From the NCBI GenBank assembly GCA_914767715.1, contig OU612071.1, positions 13,747,493 through 13,811,492 on the forward strand: DNA of 64,000 bases. The letters run 5' to 3'. Below, in pieces: positions 12,810 through 25,400 of the stretch. The notes beneath the pieces are model-generated. The model was not told the origin of the DNA. It saw nothing but the letters and a program-made list of their open reading frames with translations, and made no database searches. Position 1 is the stretch's first letter. Every line of letters starts with the position of its first letter. Source of the DNA: Membranipora membranacea. Its lineage: Eukaryota; Bryozoa; Gymnolaemata; Cheilostomatida; Membraniporidae. Position numbers and translations under genes: made by a program.

Positions 12810-12989
12810 CTCAAGCAATACAACAAATGAGAAGTCTATACTTGTTGCAGCTGTTAATTCATTTGGCAGCTCTACATATTAGGTAATCAATTAAAACAAG
12901 CATCAAATTTACACCTTCATTAAATATTTTGTCAGCATTAAGCATGAACAAAAACAAAAATCAAGGTTTTTGGTGGCTTCCACTATAGC

Positions 12990-13355
12990 TTGCCAAATAT
13001 GTTCAAGCTGTTAAATACCTTGATCTGCAGACTCTCCAGTAAATTTGGACAATGTTTACCAAAAGCACCAGGTGTAAATGAACATAACATAAGGAGGCTG
13101 CCAGAAAACTGAAGCTTACCCAACACAAGTTCAACTTCCAGTTGACATTATCTAGCTGTTAAATACCTAGACATCCAATAAAATTGAGTAATATTTACCC
13201 AAAACACCAGGTGTAAACGAACAAAACATCTGTAAAACATGATCTTATTTGCTTCCCTGCACTGATGACCTATGATATTATTTATTATTATTATAATGAG
13301 GTTGCCAAAAAACTGAAGCTTACCCGAGTTTAACTCCAGTTGACAGTTAATCGGT
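12990..13355. repeat. Diverged tandem duplication
   Basis: Two consecutive copies share AGCTGTTAAATACCT, then CACCAGGTGTAAA, then AACTGAAGCTTACCC, then CCAGTTGACA. The second copy carries an insertion of about 65 bp that includes an AT-rich run. Confidence 0.65.
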
Positions 13356-14309
13356 TCCTTATTTTGTTGTTGAGTTGAATTGAGTTGTCAAGTTGTCGAT
13401 TATTATGACAGCTCTTGAGTGTGTAAGTAATAACACCTTGATCGTAGGATGACCTCTCTAGATATAATTGCGTTGATTCCTGTCATCACGCCTTATATAC
13501 CTGCAAGCACTACTCAAAACAAAGACACGTCTATCTGATTATAGTTTTATGTCCTTTTGTGGCCTGAGTTCTTGCACAGAATAAACATGATTTTTACAGG
13601 GTGATGAGTGTGGCACCCCTCCTCTCTTATCATAGCTTATACGCCGTTGGTTTTAAATATTTATATTCAATCAATTTTTATCTTGTGTGAATTGGACGAT
13701 AGAATCTACAATATTATGACTGTTTGACAGGTTAGAGGTGTGAAAAAGCGGTTTTAATTTTCTTAAAATTGAAATCTACTCCAGGAAATCACTCGATGAA
13801 TTATATATGGTTTTATCGGCTGCCACTGCTCCAAGATAAGATTGTTACGATGAACGGATGTTTTTGTTGTTAGGCAAGGAAAGCATCAGACTTCCTGGTG
13901 AAAATGAATATGTATACCTGACTAAAATTGAACATCAAAATAAAGCGTTTTTCACGTGGTAAATCTGGAAAATAAAATCGAACCATCGATACCTTTATAT
14001 CTCCCAAATGGTAGCAATATATTGAGCGGGAGAAGCTAGTCATGCTATTGAAACTATCGAAACACAGCCTTTACATCTATTTCATTTTTTATATTACACA
14101 GAGGCTAGAAATCAATCAAATCAATCGATCAATCAATAGACCCATCATCAATTTTCATACAGCTAACAAAAAAATGCATCAAAGAGTTTTGTTACAGGCC
14201 AGGTGCAGCTTTAAACGAGAGATAAAACTTATGAGGTGTTCAAAAATAGTTATGGACAGTTAGTTCTTGTTTCATATCTGCTGTGGATTCCGACAAAGCT
14301 CACCCTAGG

Positions 14310-14760
14310 TGTTTCAAAGTGTTGCATTGTCCCACAACATGTATTAACACTCAATCGCTCCACCCAGATAGAGGCCTATTTTGGTAGGAATGTTGGTAAA
14401 TCGTACCAGCTATGAAAAGGCCAACCAAAACCTACATCGGAAAATATTTCAATTGAGAAACCGAAACTTGCAGTCAAACAGGAGTTGATTATATTAAAAG
14501 CGTAGGCATACATGATGGCCGTGGAGAAGGGCATGGACCTTGTTAGGACACTGGTGTATGTATATTATGCCTGAAAAATTGCTCAATATTTTGATGTAAA
14601 AATATGAGATGTCATCATTGGATGTTCAAAGTGTTGCATTGTAACTTTTGCTTTGGCATTTTACAGTCAATGCTTCCACGTAAATGAATAAAACCCTACT
14701 CCACCCAGATGAGGCTTCATATCCGGCCTTTATTTTGATAAGAAGGTTAACAATAAAAAT
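14310..14760. repeat. Diverged direct duplication, period about 350 bp
   Basis: CAAAGTGTTGCATTGT, then CTCCACCCAGAT, then a TATTTTG segment, occur in the same order near 14315-14390 and 14628-14750. Confidence 0.5.
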
Positions 14761-15316
14761 GGTGTTATGTCTATGGCCTTCCTCATCCAACCAATCAAAA
14801 TGGGTTTGGGCAGGGATCAAGATACCAACTTTGCAATAAAACCGCTAGCTGTTATATGCTGTGATATTTATTTTAATGACATCACAAGGGCAAGGTACAT
14901 GAACAGTTTGCGTCTAGAGTATTATTATAATCTTAGCCGGTGTACTGATTGTGATTAAAATTAAGAAGACTACGTAGTGCAGCAGGGCATGGCCCCAAAT
15001 GATAAACAAACTCTTAGGTACCACAAATTTCCTTGCTGGGCATACACCCCCAGCCCCTTCCATGATCTCGCAAAGAAGGCTATCTGAGAACTTTTTCCCA
15101 GTAAACAACAACCGCTATCAAGTATTCCTTCGTTTATGCTGATAGTGTAATGAGTTTTCTTTGTTTTGTAAGTGACAATTGACGTTAAAGCTCAAAACAA
15201 TCTATGCCTTTCAATAGGTTAGTGTATTATAAGGCAAAATACTAATTACCTAGCTTGCTATCCATAGATTACACAACAGCATTTTAATTCTGATGTCACA
15301 TATTACAGGATACTAG

Positions 15317-15346
15317 CACAGAGTAAGGATATATCCTTACTCTGTG
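15317..15346. repeat. Perfect 30-bp palindrome flanked by direct repeats
   Basis: CACAGAGTAAGGATA is followed directly by its exact reverse complement. ATACTAG occurs on both sides of the palindrome in direct orientation, which looks like a target-site duplication around a minute fold-back insertion. Confidence 0.75.
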
Positions 15347-16329
15347 ATACTAGCTTGTGTTTCTATGGTGTATTGTCACACTGGTAGTCAAAATCAACCG
15401 CAATCACCTGCTTTGGACAAAAACTAAGGTGTACCGCTACCGGGTGGTGAGTTTAAGCCCCCCAAACTCTTACCCTCCCCCCATTCCCGCACGCCCAACA
15501 ATCAGGTGTTGACCGTGTTCATCCATAAAGTAGATCAAATGATTTTAAAATTCAATTCCTAGAGCAAGAAACAGCAGGAAGAAGCTACAAGCTAGACACC
15601 CAAGAGTACTGTGGGGGGTACTGCGGGGGCCCCGCAACAATGAAGCATAAAAGCTTTCCAACGGGATGTGAATGTGGATCTTGGGAGTTCCGGTCTCCCG
15701 CACCCCGCTTACCGACTATGTAGCCTCTGGTTCATAAACTTTTTATCTTTATCTTTATCACCACCAACATAATCAGTAAACAGGGGCACAACTCCTTATG
15801 GATTTCATCAATAACACTGTCAAATACAAAATGTAATGGAAATCCTATTTTCTCCTTCAAAAAGCGGATTACAAAGCGAATATTACAAAGGTCTCGGGAA
15901 GGAAATGGAAATCTGTGAAGTCATCTCACAACAGAATCACCTGTACTGATGAATCAAATGTTAAGATTTTCTGAGCATTAACATTTCCTTTGCTTTCAAT
16001 CAAGGAACTCCCTCTCAGTCAGGAGTTTATTGTTTCAAACGCTAATGTTTCAAATTAATTTTTCAAATTGATTTTATAAATACGCATAAATACGTTAATG
16101 TCTTCTTATTGCTTCTTTTATTTTTTTGTTGTTTTCACATGGTCTTATTTGCTTCATGCATTGATTGGTGGTTAATACAGTTCATAATATAATATATAAT
16201 ATAATGCTTTTGATCTATTTAACACAGGCCTGGCGACAAAATGAATGCAAGGAAAAATATGCATAGCAGCAATAATCTGTAATTTAGGAGGATCGTACTA
16301 AAGATCCTTGATCGTACATTCATTACAAT

Positions 16330-16401
16330 CGGGCAATCCACAACGCAATTTTTAGGGATATCATGATCATTCCTATTCCTCAAAATTGCATTGTGGGATG
16401 C
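16330..16401. repeat. Fold-back repeat, TGCATTGTGGGA family
   Basis: GGGCAATCCACAACGCAATTTT and AAAATTGCATTGTGGGATGCC form an imperfect hairpin of about 72 bp. Related termini occur near 6997, 19950, 61370-61445 and 62073. Confidence 0.55.
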
Positions 16402-18804
16402 CTAATAGTTGCACATGTAAATTACATTTTATGTGATTGAATAATCAGGACAGGATATGACAGGCATTGAAGGTTGATATTCCATTGAGGGGTCGTTGAG
16501 GGGCCGTTGAGGGGCCGTCGGACGGTGGGCAAGAGTCGGGGGGGGGGGGGGGCTCAGACTGCTGAGTGGATAATGTTCACAGAGACCTAGTAAAAATATA
16601 CAAGCAAGAGAGGTTCCTGATCTAGATCTTGCTCAACAACAGGAAACAGGCAGTATACAATTTCAGGTTGCTGATTCCATTACATGTGGACACCTATACA
16701 ATTTCATGTAACAGGAACTCTTGACTATGTGTAAAATATTTCACAAAGCAAAAAACAACAGAGGTAACTAAACTTTAAATGACAAGTAGCATTAAGCCGC
16801 ACAGACAAAAACTGTTATTTTAACCAGCTGATTCGCTAACATGAAGGAGAGAAATATGTGATGCAACCATTAGTTTGCTAACGTATTTAGCACTGGCAGG
16901 TAAAGAAAAGGACCCAACAAAGTAATTTGGTGAATAATTCAAGTTTTGTTGACAAAATAAATGTTGCAAGTCATTAAATATTTCCCTGTTTGGTGAAATT
17001 CAAACATTCCATATACTGCTGCGTAATAGTTTTTTCTTTTGTAATGCAGAGCAACGACTCATGCCCTTTGCTCAAGCCTCAAGCCAATGACTAAACGAAG
17101 CCCACTAATTGGCTTAATTTTGAGAAAGGGTGTTGAAAGCTGAGCAGTGTTCATAGAAAAATAAAGGACAAGTTCTAAACAAAATCAGCCTAGCTTAGGC
17201 GTTGCGGGCGTTTCGAAACTTCGCAGGGCGTCTAAGGGTTCCCATAGGGTTTTTGCATCAAATTTAATTGTGCTGATGATTGGAATGAGTCAATCGTCAG
17301 AGAAAATGATAGCTTTGCTAATTGAGTTCTTTATTATCCAAATGTAGGAGGATGTTGACTAGTAGTTGTAATACGAAGCTTGATGCCCATAAACACCCAT
17401 GGCTACGAGCCTACGACATTTAGCTTCTAATTTTTCCCAATCCAAAAATGAAACATCGCAGCAATGTTGAGTCAATGTGCGTTATGCCATTCAATTGTGT
17501 ATCACTTTGGGGGTTAGGTGATGGGGAGAGGGTTTTGGCAGGGCAGTTTGGGAAAGCAGAGGGAGGTTTGTGGATGAGGAGGGTGGTTTGGAGATAGTCA
17601 TTAGGGGATGGTTGTTGGTTGGCTTACTGCTGAGCCAAGAAGGTGATATGGAGCTAATCTTCACTTATATTATTCTTATAATTCCCATCGAAAAGTCAGC
17701 AAGAGTTTTTGTTTGCTGATACATAAATAGCTCACTATTACCAATGTACTAAGGCGCCACAGTATATTTTCAGTAACACAGTAGGCTTGCTTGTTTGATC
17801 TCCTTCAGAAAACAAACAACTCCAGGTTATATGCTGTACAATGCACAATATATATTTGAAGGGGCGGTAGCAGGGACGCCGAGTGTCCCTTTAAAAAAAT
17901 CCAAAGCTAAAAAAACAGACAAACTGGTAATTAAAAATAAACCTCAGTTTGAACAAGGACATGATATCAATTTGTAACGCATCAACTTGACTTACTATTA
18001 ATTTTAGGGCTGCGCAGGATTTTCAATTCATGACATCCATTCTGATGATAAATCAACATACACACTTCAACAGCGATTGGTTGATTTCCAACATCGAGAT
18101 ATTTTTTATGCTTGAGTGCAATAGTTATTTGGATGAACTGAAAATCAATTTTATGGTTTGTTATGCTGCCATATAAAAAAAAAGATCATTTTATAGATGC
18201 TGCCCAGCCCTACTGCATGCCCGACAAGTATTCATGTAATCGTTTTGTTTGTATGATGCCTAGGTTATGATATCATACACATACACCCACATGTAACATA
18301 ATACTTTAATTCCGGTCACTGCCCGTTTGATCAGACCGACTCTGTAAAAGATTGGTGAAGATGGACCAGTTGTGAGCCCTAATCTGACAATCTTAGGATA
18401 GTTCTATAAAACTTGGCACAGGATAAAAAATTTCAATGAAATTTAAAATTCCCAATACCGTTCTGTTGCCCCTTGTACTCCTTGGTTGATCTTAAGTGGA
18501 TGTAGTAAGTGGTTACCTAATAAATTTTGGGTTTATGGAAAATTATGTAAGCCTTTTACAGTAGCTTGGCTTTTGCAAGCTCGTGGTCATTTTAGTAGAG
18601 TTGTGGTTACCTAAATATTTTAGCAGTCTTAACAGTCCCTGGAGTTTTGTACAGATTATCGGTTTATAAGTATTCGGTTTCTGAGTAAAAAATAGTGTTC
18701 AATAATAAGGTGTAGAAATTTTTGATTTCCAATGGCTAATGGTTTTCTGATTGACTTGTGTGGTTGATCATTGTCTTAGATTTTTTAACAAAGACAAAAG
18801 CTAT

Positions 18805-18877
18805 CGCCCGAGGTGGGGCTCGAACCCACGACCCTGGGATTAAGAGTCCCATGCTCTACCGACTGAGCTAAAGTTGG
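18805..18877 (-). tRNA. tRNA-Lys(CTT)-like gene with a non-pairing acceptor stem (possible pseudogene)
   Basis: The minus strand has an intact D arm (GCTC/GAGC at 18868-18853), an anticodon arm TGGGA-CTCTTAA-TCCCA (18851-18835) with anticodon CTT at 18844-18842, and a T arm GTGGG-TTCGAGC-CCCAC (18829-18813). A-box and B-box promoter elements are both present, and a T4 run lies just downstream. The 3' acceptor strand CTCGGGC (18812-18806) should pair with GCCCGAG, but the 5' strand reads CCAACTT, giving essentially no stem. Either the 5' end was replaced, or this is a truncated copy or a tRNA-derived SINE head. Confidence 0.75.
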
Positions 18878-18894
18878 GGCATAAGGTACTTGCA

Positions 18895-18985
18895 GGGGGG
18901 GGCAAAAGAGGGGAGAAGAAAAAGGGAAGAAGAAAAAGGGAAAAGAGAAGAAAGAAGGAAAGAGAAAAGAAAAAAATGAGGGAAA
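18895..18985 (+). repeat. Polypurine tract
   Basis: About 90 bp of almost pure A/G on the plus strand, made of GAAGAAAAAGGGA-like units, immediately upstream of the tRNA-like gene on its own strand. Confidence 0.85.
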
Positions 18986-19405
18986 CAAATGTAAGTCAGG
19001 TTTTATATAATTATTATATATTTTTTATTTAACATGGTAAGATAAGATAACCCTGAATCTGAATTCAAGATTGAGACAAAATGTTCTCGAGACAATATGA
19101 ATACATGTATCAGGCACATATCAACTTCACAAAACATAAATAAGTGTGCACTATGAAACAGAAGAGCCAGAAATAAAAAATACAGTATTTCTGAGTTTTA
19201 AACGTTACTCCATGCCATGGAGTTCTGAGAGAGAATAAATCTCTGAAAAATTGACAAAGGCTGCACCACCAATATGTTTGGATGCAAGTGAATTTCAATA
19301 ACTTATCAAAAAATATTCCAATATCTTGGATGAGTTTGCCAAGAAATAAAAATGTCTTTAGAAAATAAAGAATTGATGAGAGGCTCAGTCACAATATAGT
19401 AATAT

Positions 19406-22400
19406 TTAAAGGCCTTGAGAGGCTTTCCACACCTCAAACGGTACACCAAAAGATGGACAATACCAATGGCCTTTCTTTGGCTGCAAGTGACCATGACTTT
19501 TTCTCTTGGGTTTGTTGCAGAGCTTACATTCATATGGTTGTTTGCGTACGTTGTGTCTTCTATCTGGCTGGGCCTTGTCTAAGGCCAGGGTCCTATAATG
19601 CGCTGATCTAGAAATCTCTGGCCGTTCCCGCCAATATTCTGCCTGCCCAGCTGATTCGGCCACAAATGTCAGTTGAATAGGGTTTCCAGGTACTATTGGC
19701 TGCCTGGCTGCCTTCGCTGCCAACAGTGGCTCAGTTGCTATCCGGCGCTTAGTTGGTAGAGGTTTGGCAGATGCAAGCAGAGCTCTATCCTGACTTTTCT
19801 GCCGATTATTGTACCTGGAAAAAAGAGGACAAGATAGTAGAGATAGTATTACTCGCAGTCATTGCCAAGTGAACTGATATTCAAGTGAAATGTGTTTTCT
19901 TAATTGTACGCGCGTAGTACGTTTGCCACTGAAACTGATGAGCTCAAAATAGCAATGTGGGATGTTAAGAGTAACCCACAGTGCATTATTATGGATTTCC
20001 CAAGTTACTCAGTCAACGATAGTATTTTATAACTGGGTATATTTCCTATATAGTTAGAGGAGAATGTTGTTAATACAACGCATGTACCAGCAGTTGCCTA
20101 TCGGACCAGGATATTTCGCATACACAACATGACAATTTATATAAATGGGTCTATATCTAGGATTTTCACGTTCTGAGTACAGGAAGACACCTACACACAT
20201 GTTGCTATTGCACATTTATGTATCTTGGGTCAATACTTTAGGCCATTTTAAATACTTACCAGTCACGAATGGTATGCTGGTTGAGTGGTGGTAGTAGGAT
20301 GCTGCAACCGATTAGCTCAGGCTGCTCCAGAATAGCATCCCTGATGGATGTATATCTCATTAATATGGCATCAAATCGAGGCTGGTAGAGGCCCCGGCTG
20401 GTCCTAGGGCTGAGTATGGCATTACAGAGTCTTACTATCACTCCCTCTACTAGTCTACTGCAGCTTGGCTTCTGAGCGACGATGCCAGTCCCAAGATACA
20501 ATCTGTCAAATACAATGAAAATAATGTTATGAGACGACCAACACAAATTACAAGTTAAGATGTAACAAAGCGATTTTCTGATTTATAATATCAACAAATT
20601 GCTTGGTTACCAACTATTAAGGCATGAACAAAATACGAATGTGGAATGTCTATGCACCCCAAAATAACATCGTACTATAGGAACCTGATGCATTCAAAGC
20701 TATGTTTTTGGCCAAGTGTTTATGTTATGTTTATCTGTATGATAGATTACATCATGAGTACCTATAAATTCGCTTCAGGATGTCATGCATTCGATATTTA
20801 CTTACTTCTTGGTGCTATCTAGTCCTGGTGTTACAGTGGACTTTCGGCTTGACCGGGACTTTGTTGTCAGCAGTGAAGATGCAGGTGTCTTAAACTGTAA
20901 CTTCTTGTCTGCAGCATTAAGATGGCTGGCTAAGATAGTCAGTCGCTCAATCTCCATCAAGGACAATGGGACATCTGCAGATACCAAAGCATCCGCGAGA
21001 GCGCAAACAGCTTCATAACCTGGTATCCCACTCTGATCTGACACAATCTGCAAAAAATAAGAATGACATTCATCAAGTTACCGCTTTGAATTCTCATGGT
21101 AAATCTACTAGAAAAGTGGATGTCTAAATGAAATTGGAATTTCAAGTACTACTGGAAATACAAGTTACCATGTTAAGATCTTTCTGACACTTCTGTAGTA
21201 ATATAACATATATAAAATTAATCTACGAAACAGGTGCTAAGGTTTAGCCAACCAGAGTGTGCAAATGTAAAATTGTTTCTTTTTCTGCAAGGTAGAATAT
21301 AAATACTATTAGAAGCCAACATGTTTAACTTACAGTGGTAGCTGAGACAAATGAGTGAGACAGCATCGGTCCTCCAGCTCCTAGCTCCACTGACGTTCGG
21401 GGACGTGTAACCGCCCCAGACAGCATCAGTTCTCCAGCTCCAAGCTCCACCGACGTTCTGGGGCATGTGACTGCCCCAGACAGCATCGGTCCTCCAGCTC
21501 CTAGCTCCACCGACGTTCTGGGGCATGTGACTGCCCCAGACAGCATCGGTCCTCCAGCTCCTAGCTCCACTGACGTTCGGGGACGTGTAACCGCCCCAGA
21601 CAGCATCAGTTCTCCAGCTCCAAGCTCCACCGACGTTCTGGGGCATGTGACTGCCCCAGACAGCATCGGTCCTCCAGCTCCTAGCTCCACCGACGTTCTG
21701 GGGCATGTGACTGCCCCAGACAGCATCGGTCCTCCAGCTCCTAGCTCCACTGACGTTCGGGGACGTGTAACCGCCCCAGACAGCATCAGTCCTCCAGCTC
21801 CTAGCTCCACCGACGTTCTGGGGCATGTGACTGCCCCAGACAGCATCGGTCCTCCAGCTCCTAGCTCCACTGACGTTCGGGGACGTGTAACCGCCCCAGA
21901 CAGCATCAGTCCTCCAGCTCCTAGCTCCACCGACGTTCTGGGGCATGTGACTGCCCCAGACAGCATCGGTCCTCCAGCTCCTAGCTCCACCGACGTTCTG
22001 GGGCATGTGACTGCCCCAGACAGCATCGGTCCTCCAGCTCCTAGCTCCACTGACGTTCGGGGACGTGTAACCGCCCCAGACAGCATCAGTTCTCCAGCTC
22101 CAAGCTCCACCGACGTTCTGGGGCATGTGACTGCCCCAGACAGCATCGGTCCTCCAGCTCCTAGCTCCACCGACGTTCTGGGGCATGTGACTGCCCCAGA
22201 CAGCATCGGTCCTCCAGCTCCTAGCTCCACTGACGTTCGGGGACGTGTAACCGCCCCAGACAGCATCAGTCCTCCAGCTCCTAGCTCCACCGACGTTCTG
22301 GGGCATGTGACTGCCCCAGACAGCATCGGTCCTCCAGCTCCTAGCTCCACTGACGTTCGGGGACGTGTAACCGCCCCAGACAGCATCAGTTCTCCAGCTC

Positions 22401-25400
22401 CAAGCTCCACCGACGTTCTGGGGCATGTGACTGCCCCAGACAGCATCGGTCCTCCAGCTCCTAGCTCCACCGACGTTCTGGGGCATGTGACTGCCCCAGA
22501 CAGCATCGGCCTTCCAGCTCCTAGCTCCGCTCCTCCAGCTCCTAGCTGCTCCACACTGGTGAGAGTTTCAGGTTCCAAAAGCACATGCAGAGTGTCATAG
22601 TTGTCCATAACTATCTCATCTTCGAAACCCTCATCTTCATCACCATAGAGCTTCTCATCATCAGGTCTTAGGTCCCTGTTGTTGAGGGCAGATACTCCAG
22701 TCTGGGAGAGGAGGTACTCCATACCAATAGGTTCGCCTGAAACGCAAGAATGGAATGTTGATGAAAATATACCATGATAGTTTTTCATTCAAAAATACCC
22801 AAGAGAAGAATATTATGTCAGCTAGAGTTCAGTTCAGCTATTTTGTGGGTTACTTGAGGCCAGTTAAAACTAAATTTGGGCTCTAGGGCAGTGTGATGAT
22901 AATCTCAAGCTTGTTTTTTTAATCGAATGTCTGAAAGAATCAGGTTTTGGGTATCGTTCTTCAGTTCTCTGTGTATTTAAAAAAAGTGAATTTCACTTGA
23001 GATGGGAAGGTACTATTTCGTATATACTATTATGGAAATTCTCATCGCAATCACTATAAAGAACAACTAGACCATAGGTCTGGTCAAGATATTATTTTAT
23101 GTAATTTTCTCACCTGTGTATAGTGCAGGAAGAGGTGATGTTGGAGTCACACTCCGTCCGAACACTGAAGCACTGCAGGAGGAGACAAAGTACCTGAGCT
23201 TGATGTCGTAGCTCCTGAAGTTGAGTCCTTGTGCCTGCTGGTAACGGTTTTCGTTCCACCTGTGAAGCCCGTCAAGCAAATACATTTGCATATGAGTGGC
23301 ACTTGCAGCAGTACCTAAAACAGTAAACATATGATTTAAAGTGTCTTCCCATTCTCAAAACACTCTCAAGACTTGGCTGGGCAACCTCTTGTTTGGAAAA
23401 GGCAGCATTTCACGCAGGCTCAAACAAAAGGCCACAATATATCTTTCAGGCATTAATTAGGGTTGCTAGGTATAACTTTTTGTTGTTGTAAATTTCCAAT
23501 GTGTCAATAAAAACCGTGGTAAGTATTAAGAATCATCAGCTCAACTAGGCAGCAAAAGACTAACTGTTAGGTCGCACCGACAAAAAGGCTGCAGGTTGCC
23601 TACTGCGACTGAGTGCAATGTTGAAAAGCTGAGCCTCTCCTCCACTTCAGTGTTTATTTACCTGGAATAAACCTGTTAAGGTGAAGGTGGAATGATTCCA
23701 GTGAAGAAGAGCCACGAGCTGTACGATAGGTCGGCAGTCGAACCCCTCCTTTCATCAGGCTCCCTGTGATGGTATACATTTGTACATCAGGTGGATCCAT
23801 CAGGCAGCCAACGTGCTGTTTCTGGTTGGCCCAGACTTTCCGTGCAGCCTCCCTATCAATTAACGGCACACCCAACGAGTCAGTCATTTCTGTCATCTCA
23901 TTCAAAAGCATATCTAAAAACAAATATAAAAATTACATTGACCATCACAGATTCAAATCATTATTAGCTAGAGTCTTGTTTAGTCAGGAAGGGTCACTTA
24001 ATGTTAGCTAGTAGAGATTATAACAAGCTTTGGCATATGTAGCTGATTCAGTTGCATAAAGAGAGCTAAGGTTCAGTTTTCAAAGAAATTTCGGGCAAGG
24101 ATTGAGTTGAAGAGGTGTTACTTACCGATGTTTTTGGTGATAACATCCTTTGGTAGAGTCCTTCTTCGGCAGTGGAGTTGAAGCTCTTTCTTAGTAATCC
24201 TGTGCCGAACCTGCGGATAGAAACATTACAAACACAGTTACAAGAAAGGAAACATGATTATACATCAGGAAGGATGAACTGTCATGCAGACTCTCTGCGA
24301 TGAGAGCTATGTTAGCAATACCTAACATTTGAAGTGTAATTTTTATATACAATTTTATTCCATATATCGTTTTATATCCACATAAATTTACATTACATCC
24401 AAACAGAGCTTTTTGAGAGAGTACCCACATGAATATTGTTTATCTCTTCATGAGACAGTACAAAACATACACCCAAACTCCTAGTCAGACGGTAACTGTT
24501 TAATTTGCAGTTAGAGTACTTACTCTGATCATACCTTACTGATCATGTACAATTACCAAATTCTGACGGTAATCAGACAGCTCAATTCATACCAAAACCA
24601 TTGATTGATAGCGGGCTACAGTGACCGCCAGGATGATAAAATATTTACCACGTGATCAGAGTTGAGCTGGTCCCCAGTCGCACCTCGCTTAGCTTTTACC
24701 AACAAAGCAACATCACCTTCATCCCACTCGAAGATTGAACTAGATATACGTCCAATAAACTCTGCATACAGTGGATGAGATTCGGTGGTACAGCAGTATC
24801 GGAACCTCTGAATATAGTGGAAGGAATCTAGACGGATAGGAGTAGTCCAGGGCAGGAAATGAGTAGCCAACTGAGTCAGGTTGTCCGTGTGACGGCAGCA
24901 ACCGCGGTCTACATAAATTACAAAAGGCTGGTCCACACCTGCAGATTGAAACCTGTAATAAATAATCATATTATAATATTGCAAGACATGCATCGGTTGC
25001 CGTAACTGTGCTGACATTCAGCGCTCTATAGACTAGCGTAGGGTCAACTGAGTGATTGTGCCAAGGAAATGAAGTAAACATTCGCCTGACACTATGCTTT
25101 CTACCAACGATATCTTCAGGTGTGTTACTCAAATAATTACAGTCCTCACCTTTTGACTACACCAGATATGAGCTTTTCAAGGCCTTGTCCCTCAGAGACT
25201 GTGAAAACAGAATTCAGCACTTGACCGAATTCATTGCCGATGTTGGTGCACCAGTTAGCTGTGCCTTTTGCTTCTCCTGCCAGTTTCCGAGTAATCTAAA
25301 ATAACCATAAAAGATCATGTTATCAACCTACTAAGTGTGAATTTTTCGAGCACATTAAGAGGAAAGAGCATGCAATGACAAACAGTGGTTTTAAAATGAC

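Larger units (their letters stand above)
12850..18780. other. Non-coding interval between the secreted-protein gene and the tRNA
   Basis: No conserved ORF or exon chain was recognised in about 6 kb. Content seen: tandem duplications at 12.95-13.35 and 14.27-14.75 kb, a perfect palindrome at 15317-15346, a fold-back element at about 16330-16401 and a G run near 16540. Short open frames here lack codon structure or family similarity. Confidence 0.5.

Noticed and set aside
18785-18988. 67-codon ORF with a Phe/Ser-rich start
   Set aside because: It is a translation of the polypurine tract and the tRNA-like gene.
21218-22600. Two further long open frames through the 60-bp array (422 codons minus, 377 codons plus)
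   Set aside because: They are open only because the repeat unit lacks stops in those frames. The 487-codon minus frame alone continues into non-repeat conserved-looking sequence and fits both splice phases.
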